In this document: positions 1 to 5,031 of the stretch, piece by piece | How positions within the stretch are numbered: position 1 is the stretch's first letter | Layout: the number at the start of each line of letters is the position of its first letter | Assembly: GCA_020846375.1 (NCBI GenBank) | Contig: JADLDZ010000388.1 | Coordinates: forward strand, 1-6,022 | Direction: 5' to 3' | DNA from: Nitrospirales bacterium | GTDB taxonomy: Bacteria > Nitrospirota > Thermodesulfovibrionia > Thermodesulfovibrionales > Dissulfurispiraceae | Length of the DNA: 6,022 nt | Notes under the pieces: generated by a model | What the model was told of the DNA's origin: nothing | The model's database searches: none | What the model saw: the letters and a program-made list of their open reading frames with translations, nothing else | Position numbers and translations under genes: made by a program

Positions 1-72
1 ATGGTGATCTCCGGCATCATGCTCCTCGAGAAGCGGGGGGGCAAGAGCGGAGAGTTCAGAAGAAAAGGGTGA
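1..72 (+). CDS. 3' end of a plus-strand gene, probably a membrane protein (partial)
   Basis: An open frame entering from the left edge encodes 23 residues and stops with TGA at 70-72. The peptide is a hydrophobic stretch (VISGIMLLEKRG) followed by a basic, polar tail ending RRKG. This looks like the last membrane helix plus cytoplasmic tail of an inner-membrane protein; the pattern recalls the C-terminus of EamA/DMT-type transporters, but 23 residues cannot settle the family. Nineteen of the 23 codons end in G or C, in line with the high-GC coding style here. It converges on the REC-PilZ gene, whose stop is at 74-76, so one base separates the two stops and there is no room for a terminator between them. 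The ATG at base 1 should not be read as the start, because the frame is cut by the window edge. The chief alternative is that this is non-coding sequence downstream of the REC-PilZ gene. Confidence 0.5.
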   Translation: MVISGIMLLEKRGGKSGEFRRKG

Positions 73-73
73 G

Positions 74-796
74 CTACGACGCCTCCGAAAGGGAGCGCAC
101 CAGATGTTTCAGCTCCCCGACCTGTTCCTCGTCATTCTCCTGGAATTTCACGGCAAACTTGATCTGTTCCGAGCTCTGGAACGCTTCGGCAGCCTGAATC
201 CTGATGACAAAGCCCTTCAGCCCGGAGAGGTGCAGCCCGTTGCCCAGCCTGACATCGACGAGCACCTTTTCAAGGATCCCGGGCAGAGGATTCGGCCTAG
301 CAAGCAGGACCAGCACCCCCCCCGTGCTCAGATCGACAAGATCGCCCCGGGCGGTCTCCGTCCCGAAATGGAGGGCCGCCTCCCCGCCCTGATCGAACCG
401 CACGGACCTCCTCCGGTCAAAACGGTCGTCGACAGTCGCCATCTTCTGGAGGAGCGCCTCAAGGGTAAGAGGTTTTACCATCAGCCCGTTCACCCCTGCA
501 TGGAGAGCCCGGGCAACCTCGTCCCGTTCGTCCCTCTCCGCAAGCAGGAGGAAGGGGATGTCCTTCAGCGCCGGACGGCTCCTGACCCACCGGAGCAGCT
601 CGTGCCCCTTTTCATCCGGCATCTCCCCGTCGCAGAGGATAAGGTCGAAACCGCCCCCTTCCAGCTTTGCCCGGGCCTCCTCTCCATCGTTCGCCTCCTC
701 GATCCCGAGGGAGGGATAGCTCTTTTCGAGGCCGCGCCTGATGAATTCCCGGGCCGATACGCTCCCTCCTGCCACCAACACTTTGAACCGTGCCAT
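74..796 (-). CDS. Receiver-PilZ protein (degenerate REC domain plus c-di-GMP-binding PilZ domain)
   Basis: A 240-residue cytoplasmic protein with two domains. Residues 4-120 have the receiver (CheY-like) fold pattern. The phosphoacceptor Asp56 (LILCDGEMP) and the beta5 Lys108 (VKPL) are present. However, the acidic pair that normally follows beta1 is replaced by Gly10-Gly11 (VLVAGGS), and the usual beta4 Thr/Ser is Ala86. Residues about 126-235 are a PilZ domain with both c-di-GMP motifs: RxxxR at Arg129-Arg133 and DxSxxG at Asp155-Ser157-Gly160. PilZ proteins bind cyclic di-GMP and change the activity of a partner, often in motility, exopolysaccharide or gliding control. There is no DNA-binding or enzymatic output domain, so it probably acts by protein contact. 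The ATG at 796 lies 4 bases past the AMMECR1 gene stop, which suggests co-transcription; only a weak, distant AGAGG precedes it. Family assignment is firm. Loss of normal phosphorylation is inferred from the missing acidic pair, and the target is unknown. Confidence 0.88.
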   Translation of the reverse strand: MARFKVLVAGGSVSAREFIRRGLEKSYPSLGIEEANDGEEARAKLEGGGFDLILCDGEMPDEKGHELLRWVRSRPALKDIPFLLLAERDERDEVARALHAGVNGLMVKPLTLEALLQKMATVDDRFDRRRSVRFDQGGEAALHFGTETARGDLVDLSTGGVLVLLARPNPLPGILEKVLVDVRLGNGLHLSGLKGFVIRIQAAEAFQSSEQIKFAVKFQENDEEQVGELKHLVRSLSEAS

Positions 797-800
797 GGGA

Positions 801-1310
801 TCAGTGGTACCTCTCTACAGTAAACTTGCTGATCCGCACCCCCTCGTCGGATGGATCGATGCCCGCCTTCATCATGGCGATGCGGAGCTGCTCCTCCGCC
901 GTATCGATCCCTTCGAGGTCGGGCAGCAGGAGCCCCCTTTTCTTGTCTTTTGCCACGATCACCCCGTACTTTTTCGGGTCGAGCTCGCGGAGGTCCTTCA
1001 CCTCCACGGGTGAGGACAGGACATCCACGGTATAGGAAAGCTCCGGAAGCTCTCTCTCCTGTACGGGGCAGAAACGCGTGTCCTCCGCGGCGGCGCCTAT
1101 GGCATTCCGCACAATCTCCTGGTAGATCGTCTCCGCGCACGGCAGAAAAGTGCCCACGCACCCGCGCAGCTGTCCGCGGGCCTTCAGACACACGAAGACC
1201 CCCGCCCGTAACCGCATCACGGGGGGCAGGTCGGACGGGATGGGGAGGCTCCCTCCGGTGCGTACGAATTCCTCCACCGCCCTTCTGGCAAGCTCCACGT
1301 ACGGGTGCAT
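801..1310 (-). CDS. AMMECR1-domain protein
   Basis: A 169-residue soluble protein, close to the usual length of single-domain prokaryotic AMMECR1 proteins. It shows the family hallmark LRGCVGTF (residues 48-55, with Cys51), the preceding GVFVCLK strand, and the downstream segments AAAEDTRF (73-80) and ELSYTVDVLSSP (90-101). The biochemical role of the family is not established. In many bacteria and archaea the gene occurs with a MEMO1-like protein and a radical-SAM protein (the AmmeMemoRadiSam set, in which this would be protein A), and neither partner is in this window. The start ATG at 1310-1308 shares one base with the polyprenyl synthase stop (TGATG), with AGGAG two bases upstream, so translation is probably coupled. 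The REC-PilZ gene follows after 4 bases. Family is sure; function is not, and the context offers no direct clue beyond an operon with quinone side-chain synthesis. Confidence 0.9.
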   Translation of the reverse strand: MHPYVELARRAVEEFVRTGGSLPIPSDLPPVMRLRAGVFVCLKARGQLRGCVGTFLPCAETIYQEIVRNAIGAAAEDTRFCPVQERELPELSYTVDVLSSPVEVKDLRELDPKKYGVIVAKDKKRGLLLPDLEGIDTAEEQLRIAMMKAGIDPSDEGVRISKFTVERYH

Positions 1311-2311
1311 CACTCCTGCCTCTGCATTGCGTACTCCGCCATGGCGAGGAGCACCTCCTTCTCCCTGGACTCCGGGAAGACGGCCAACTCCGCCTTTGCC
1401 TCTCCAATGAGCTCCCGGGCGCTCTGCAGGGACTCCTCGATCACCCGGTACCGGGTGAACAGCTCCGTTATGCGGTCGAGGTGCCTGCTTCCCGCTTCCG
1501 TCCGTTCCCCCTTCGGCACGGCAAGGGTCTCCCTGATGATCCCCTTCACCTCTTCCCTCTCTTTTTCCGCTGCGGCTTTGAGGAGATGGAGCAGGGGCAG
1601 GGTGATCTTCCCCTCTTCGAGGTCCTTCCCCAGCCTCTTTCCCAAGTCCCTCTGGCTCGCCACATAGTCGAGCACATCGTCCGCCAGCTGGAAGGCGATG
1701 CCGACCTTCAGACCGAAGCGGGCGAGGGCCGCCTCCCTCTCCTCCGGCAGCTTCGCAAGGATCCCCGCAATCCTGCAGGCGGCGGAGATGAGGACTCCCG
1801 TCTTTGCAGCGATGATGGTGAAATACTCCTCGCGGGTGATATCCGGGTCGCCTATCCTGTTGAGCTGAAGGACCTCCCCTTCGGTCATCCGGGTGGTGGC
1901 CTCCGAGAGGGCCTCCATGATCTTCTGGTTCTTCTGCAAGACGGCGAGCTTCAGGGCATTGGAGTACAGGAAGTCCCCGATAAGGACCACCACCGGGTTC
2001 CCCCACAGGGCATTGGCCGCGGGCTTCCCCCTCCGTGTCTCCGCACTGTCGATCACATCGTCGTGCAGGAGGGACGCCGTGTGGATGGCCTCGATGATCG
2101 CCGCGAGGGTGGCGCGGTCTTCTCCCTTGTATCCGCAGAGATCGGCGCTGAGGAGAAGGAAGAGAGGGCGTATCCTCTTGCCGCCGCTGCTCAGGATATG
2201 CCTTCCCACCACAGGAATGAGGAAGACATCGCTGCGGAAGATGTCCATGAGCCGCTGCTCGACGGTCTGCAGCTCGCCCGCGTATTCCTTGAAGATATCT
2301 TTGTTTTTCAT
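1310..2311 (-). CDS. ispB: Long-chain all-trans polyprenyl diphosphate synthase (IspB-type)
   Basis: A 333-residue enzyme that adds isopentenyl diphosphate units to an allylic starter, making the side chain of respiratory quinones. It has all the trans-prenyltransferase landmarks: GGKRIRP (43-49), the first aspartate-rich motif DDVID (84-88) within HTASLLHDD, GDFLYSNA (112-119), EGEVLQL (144-150), KTGVLISAAC (170-179), and the second aspartate-rich motif DDVLD (211-215) followed by GKDLEEGKITLPLL. The small Ala79, five residues before the first Asp motif, fits long-chain products, as in octaprenyl or heptaprenyl synthases; exact chain length cannot be read from sequence. I chose the ATG at 2311 because it puts GGKRIRP about 43 residues in, as in E. 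coli IspB. Its ribosome-binding site is weak. An in-frame ATG at 2392 overlaps the mtnA stop (ATGA) and would add 27 residues with no family resemblance. It lies in the mtnA operon and overlaps the AMMECR1 start by one base. Confidence 0.92.
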   Translation of the reverse strand: MKNKDIFKEYAGELQTVEQRLMDIFRSDVFLIPVVGRHILSSGGKRIRPLFLLLSADLCGYKGEDRATLAAIIEAIHTASLLHDDVIDSAETRRGKPAANALWGNPVVVLIGDFLYSNALKLAVLQKNQKIMEALSEATTRMTEGEVLQLNRIGDPDITREEYFTIIAAKTGVLISAACRIAGILAKLPEEREAALARFGLKVGIAFQLADDVLDYVASQRDLGKRLGKDLEEGKITLPLLHLLKAAAEKEREEVKGIIRETLAVPKGERTEAGSRHLDRITELFTRYRVIEESLQSARELIGEAKAELAVFPESREKEVLLAMAEYAMQRQE

Positions 2312-2388
2312 CACAGAATGTCCGTCGGTTCCGGCATCGCGCAGGGCGCACTGCCTTCCGGGACATCCCTCCTCCGGCATTCCCGTGT

Positions 2389-3453
2389 TCATGACTGCCT
2401 GCAGCGCAGGGATTCGAGATCGACCCCCGCCTGCGGCAGCTTCTTTATGTCCTGCGGCCTGAAGGCTCCCTTCTCGGTGAAAAAGGCCGTGACATACCGC
2501 GCAGGGGTCACGTCGAAGGCTAAGTTTATTACATTTATTCCCTCGGGCGCAACCCGGTGGCCCCAGATAGTGGTTACCTCTTCGGCATGGCGCTCTTCGA
2601 TGGGGATCAGGTCTCCGGAGTCCATGGTGAAATCGATGCTGCTCAGGGGGGCCGCTACATAAAAGGGGACCCCATGCTCCCTGCAGAGCACCGCAACGGT
2701 GTAGGTGCCTATCTTGTTCGCTACATCTCCGTTCCGCGTCGTCCTGTCGGTGCCCACAATGGCGAGGTCGATCATGCCCTTTTTCATCAAAGCCCCTGCG
2801 GTGTTGTCCGTGATCAGGGTGACGGGTATCCCCGCCTGCATCAGCTCCCAGGAGGTGAGCCGCGCCCCCTGGAGCACCGGCCTCGTCTCGTCGGAGATGA
2901 CCTGAATCCTCTTCCCCTGCTCCTTTGCAATGAGCATGGGGGCCGTCGCCGTGCCGTACCCGCCGGTGGCGAGGCTCCCGGCGTTGCAGTGGGTGAGGAT
3001 GGTATCTCCGTCCCTGATGAACTGCGCCCCCCACCTGCCGATTGCCTTGTTGATCTCGATGTCCTCCTCGAGCACCCTCTTCCCTTCTTCGATAAGGAGC
3101 TGTTTCAGCGCATCGACGGATGCATCCCGGTGGCCTTCGAGGAACCGCCTGATCCTCTCCACCGCCCACCTGATGTTCACGGCAGTGGGCCGGGTCGCGA
3201 GGAGGGCATCCATGACCGGCCCGAGCTTCCCGATGAGCTCGTCCGCGCTCTTTGCGCCGATATCCTGGGCGCCGAGGGCGATGCCCATGGCCGCGGCGAT
3301 GCCGATGGCCGGAGCCCCCCGTATCCGAAGCTTCCTGATCCCCTCCGCGACCATGAGGTAATCGGAGCACTCCACGTAGGCAACCTCCAACGGCAGTCTG
3401 CTCTGGTCGAGCATGACCACCTTGCCGTTTCTCCATTCTATGGTCTTTACCAT
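2389..3453 (-). CDS. mtnA: S-methyl-5-thioribose-1-phosphate isomerase
   Basis: A 354-residue cytoplasmic enzyme that converts 5-methylthioribose-1-phosphate to methylthioribulose-1-phosphate, the aldose-ketose isomerase step of methionine salvage and of related 5'-deoxy-sugar disposal shunts. Full length for the family. Characteristic segments are RIRGAPAIGIAAAMG (43-57), ILTHCNAGSLATGGYGTA (152-169) with the catalytic-position Cys156, DETRPVLQGARLTSWEL (188-204), and VGTDRTTRNGDVANKIGTY (233-251) with the catalytic-position Asp236. The spacing of this Cys and Asp matches the pair known in Bacillus MtnA (Cys160/Asp240). The ATG at 3453 follows GGGAGG by 4 bases, which fixes the start. The fold is shared with eIF2B alpha subunits, but the catalytic motifs favour the isomerase. 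No other salvage gene (mtnB, C, D, K, N or P) is visible nearby. It appears to head the four-gene operon, and its promoter should lie between it and the repeat element upstream. Confidence 0.94.
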   Translation of the reverse strand: MVKTIEWRNGKVVMLDQSRLPLEVAYVECSDYLMVAEGIRKLRIRGAPAIGIAAAMGIALGAQDIGAKSADELIGKLGPVMDALLATRPTAVNIRWAVERIRRFLEGHRDASVDALKQLLIEEGKRVLEEDIEINKAIGRWGAQFIRDGDTILTHCNAGSLATGGYGTATAPMLIAKEQGKRIQVISDETRPVLQGARLTSWELMQAGIPVTLITDNTAGALMKKGMIDLAIVGTDRTTRNGDVANKIGTYTVAVLCREHGVPFYVAAPLSSIDFTMDSGDLIPIEERHAEEVTTIWGHRVAPEGINVINLAFDVTPARYVTAFFTEKGAFRPQDIKKLPQAGVDLESLRCRQS

Positions 3454-3457
3454 GTAT

Positions 3458-3463
3458 CCTCCC
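3458..3463 (-). promoter_or_regulatory. Ribosome-binding site of mtnA
   Basis: The minus strand reads GGGAGG, 4 bases before the ATG at 3453. It is one of the two clearest Shine-Dalgarno sites in the window and marks the translation start of the first gene of the second operon. Confidence 0.75.
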
Positions 3464-3549
3464 GTAAATCCGCGGCAAACCTTTTCAACCGTGCACCGCT
3501 GAGTAGTGTAGAAGCTGTTTCAGAGCCTCCTGTTTCACCCTCTCCCTCG

Positions 3550-3572
3550 CCCTCCCCCCTCAAGGGGGAGGG
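3550..3572. repeat. Hairpin 1: 9-bp stem, CTCAA loop
   Basis: CCCTCCCCC (3550-3558) pairs perfectly with GGGGGAGGG (3564-3572) around the 5-base loop CTCAA. There is no adjacent T-run on either strand, so it is not a standard intrinsic terminator. Confidence 0.8.
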
Positions 3573-3634
3573 AATTACTTCCAAGGAATCCCCTTTCCCC
3601 TCAAGAGGGAGGGAATTACTTCCAGGGAATCCCC
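3550..3634. repeat. Tandem direct repeat, 41-base period, about two copies
   Basis: Bases 3550-3593 and 3591-3634 align with a 41-base offset and match at 40 of 44 positions; the differences are at 3554, 3555, 3565 and 3584. Each copy holds the hairpin with loop CTCAA, then GGGAGGGAATTACTTCCA and GGAATCCCC. Both copies are complete, so this looks like a recent duplication of one unit inside the larger element. Confidence 0.85.
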
Positions 3635-3699
3635 CCCTCTCGATGCAGGGCCAGAGTCCGAAGCTTCCACTGGAAGAGGGAAATACTTCCGGAGAGTAC

Positions 3700-3720
3700 C
3701 CTCTCCCCTCAAGGGAGAGG
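3700..3720. repeat. Hairpin 2: 8-bp stem, CTCAA loop
   Basis: CCTCTCCC (3700-3707) pairs perfectly with GGGAGAGG (3713-3720) around the same CTCAA loop as hairpin 1. Compared with hairpin 1, one C-G pair has become T-A on both arms, a compensated change that suggests the folded form is maintained. Confidence 0.8.
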
Positions 3721-3798
3721 ACGGACGAAGGCCGGGAGAGGGGGTCCTGTAATGAGTTCCGGTGTGCAGCCCTCTTTGTCGTCCTGCCGCCCGCATCC

Positions 3799-5031
3799 TC
3801 ATACATTCGGAAACACCGCAGCAAAAACAAAGAGCAACGTGAGCACCGCCACAACAAGCACCGTACCCCACGAAATGTAGTTGTACCCCTTCGGATTGAC
3901 ATACGCGCCCATGATTTTCCTGTCATTGACGAGCAATGTTGCAAACACGAGGACGAAGGGGAGCAACAGGCCGTTGATGATGGCGGAGAGCACCATGAGA
4001 AAGACAAGGGGGGCTCCCGGGAGCAGGATGACAAGAGAGGCGGCAACGAGCGTGAGGGTATAAATCCACATGAACTGGGGAGCTTCCGAGAAGGTCTTGT
4101 TCACCCCCGCCTCCCAGCCCATGGCTTCGCACACATAATATGCGGTGGCGAGGGGGACGATAATGGCGCCGAGGATGGAGGCGTTGGCAAGGCTCAGGGC
4201 GAAAATGAGGGACGCATAGTCCCCCGCGAGGGGCCTCAGGGCCGCCGCCGCCTCCGCCGCCTCGTTGATCCGGATGCCTTTGGGGAAAAGGAGCGCCCCG
4301 CAGGTGACGATGACGAAGAAGCTGATGATATCGGTAATGGAGCACCCGATGATCACATCCAGCCGCGAGGCCTTGTAATCCTCTTTTTTGATCCCCTTCT
4401 CCGCGATGGACGACTGAAGATAGAACTGCATCCAGGGCGTGATGGTCGTCCCGATGATCCCTATGCTGAGCACGATGTATTCCGCATCCCATTTTAGGTG
4501 GGGGACAACGGTGTACGTGAAGACCTCGTTCCAGTCGGGTTTCGCCATTACACCCGAAATAACGTACCCCACATACAGGAGACAGGCGGCGAGCAGTATC
4601 TTCTCGACGGTCCGGTAGCTGCCCTTGGTGACCAGCAGCCATATGGAAAGAGCGCCGAGGGGCACCATGACGTACTTGCTCATCCCGAGTATCTCCATGC
4701 TGGCCGCCCAGCCTGCGAGGTTGGCGACCGTATTCCCGAAATTGGCGACGAGGAGCCCCAGCATCATGAAGAAAGCCGCCTTGACGCCGTAATTCTCGCG
4801 GATGAGGTCGGAGAGCCCTTTCCCTGTTACCACGCCCATGCGGGCCACCATCTCCTGGATCACCACCAGCGCCACGGTGGTGGGAATCAGGGTCCAGAGC
4901 AGGGCATACCCGAAGCGGGCGCCGACAACGGAATAGGTGGTAATGCCGCTGGCGTCGTTGTCGATATTGGCGGTAATGATCCCCGGCCCCATGACGGACA
5001 GGAAGAGGAGGATACTCCTCCAGCGGCTCAC
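3799..5031 (-). CDS. Nramp-superfamily divalent metal transporter with non-classical metal site
   Basis: A 410-residue inner-membrane protein with about 11 predicted helices (roughly 8-30, 42-66, 84-106, 121-137, 145-163, 185-206, 225-248, 273-300, 318-338, 341-369, 387-407). Family marks are MGPGIITA at the start of TM1, IQEMVARMGVVTGKGL (58-73) after TM2, and GTTITPW (194-200) in TM6. Members import divalent cations, usually Mn2+ or Fe2+ with protons. Aligned to E. coli MntH, the TM1 motif DPGN reads Asp26-Ala-Ser-Gly29, keeping the Asp but losing the Asn, and the TM6 metal-binding Met is replaced by Thr198. This points to the Nramp-related branch, some members of which have been described as Mg2+ transporters, rather than to a classical MntH. 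The start is GTG at 5031, where GTGA overlaps the upstream stop and AGGAGG lies 5 bases before it. An upstream ATG at 5112 would add 27 polar residues encoded inside the neighbouring gene and is rejected. Coupling to the MgtE_N-CBS gene suggests a shared role. Confidence 0.9.
   Translation of the reverse strand: MSRWRSILLFLSVMGPGIITANIDNDASGITTYSVVGARFGYALLWTLIPTTVALVVIQEMVARMGVVTGKGLSDLIRENYGVKAAFFMMLGLLVANFGNTVANLAGWAASMEILGMSKYVMVPLGALSIWLLVTKGSYRTVEKILLAACLLYVGYVISGVMAKPDWNEVFTYTVVPHLKWDAEYIVLSIGIIGTTITPWMQFYLQSSIAEKGIKKEDYKASRLDVIIGCSITDIISFFVIVTCGALLFPKGIRINEAAEAAAALRPLAGDYASLIFALSLANASILGAIIVPLATAYYVCEAMGWEAGVNKTFSEAPQFMWIYTLTLVAASLVILLPGAPLVFLMVLSAIINGLLLPFVLVFATLLVNDRKIMGAYVNPKGYNYISWGTVLVVAVLTLLFVFAAVFPNV

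Larger units (their letters stand above)
3538..3742. repeat. Composite GC-rich palindromic repeat element
   Basis: The stretch begins CCCTCTCCC (3538-3546) and ends with its exact inverse complement GGGAGAGGG (3734-3742). Inside are several related units built on a CTCC...CTCAA...GGAG hairpin followed by a segment of the form GGGAATTACTTCC. Two units form a tandem repeat (3550-3634); a third is degenerate, roughly AAGAGGGAAATACTTCCGG from 3674 to about 3702; and a final perfect hairpin lies at 3700-3720. The layout resembles intergenic palindromic repeats dispersed in many bacterial genomes, mobilised or maintained in trans. Whether copies occur elsewhere cannot be seen here. In the transcript it could fold strongly and separate the two operons. 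Confidence 0.75.
3454..3798. other. Intergenic region between the transporter gene and mtnA
   Basis: 345 bases with no credible gene. About 205 bases (3538-3742) are the hairpin repeat element described separately. The remaining pieces are about 84 bases next to mtnA, which should hold the mtnA promoter and leader, and about 56 bases after the transporter stop. I could not find a convincing sigma-70 pair in the mtnA leader; on the minus strand TACACT is a possible -10 but has no good -35 at the right distance. No hairpin followed by a T-run, as in a classical intrinsic terminator, is seen after the transporter. Open frames crossing this region translate to low-complexity peptides rich in Ser, Pro, Leu, Arg and Gly, typical of such repeats rather than of protein. 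Confidence 0.7.

Noticed and set aside
1..28. Possible minus-strand gene start at ATG 20 or ATG 17 with GAGGAG just upstream, reading M-P-E-I-T
   Set aside because: Only six or seven codons are visible before the window edge, and the opposite strand has a better case as the end of a membrane protein. It cannot be excluded without more sequence.
801..2366. A 521-residue minus-strand frame starting at 2366 with a strong GGAGGAGGG just before the ATG
   Set aside because: The first 352 residues are an out-of-frame reading of the polyprenyl synthase. Only the final 169 residues (AMMECR1) are real. The Shine-Dalgarno-like run is probably chance in GC-rich sequence.
851..2662. Long plus-strand open frames, including a 603-residue frame here and a 646-residue frame at 2557-4497
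   Set aside because: They lie opposite well-recognised genes, encode Pro/Arg/Gly-rich sequence without domain patterns, and arise from high GC depleting stop codons on the opposite strand.
1310..3478. A 722-residue minus-strand frame that could be read as one long fusion protein
   Set aside because: Only its last 333 codons (from 2311) make a recognisable protein. The upstream part is the out-of-frame shadow of mtnA, giving low-complexity Arg/Gly/His-rich sequence.
3550..3720. Hairpins as intrinsic terminators of the transporter operon, or the block as a CRISPR array
   Set aside because: No T-run follows the stems on either strand. The repeats are adjacent copies with internal palindromes rather than constant repeats separated by unique spacers.
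3447..4046. Minus-strand frames across the repeat region encoding Ser/Leu/Gly/Glu-rich peptides
   Set aside because: The peptide repeats are translations of the hairpin repeats; they have no start signal or domain and overlap the transporter gene.
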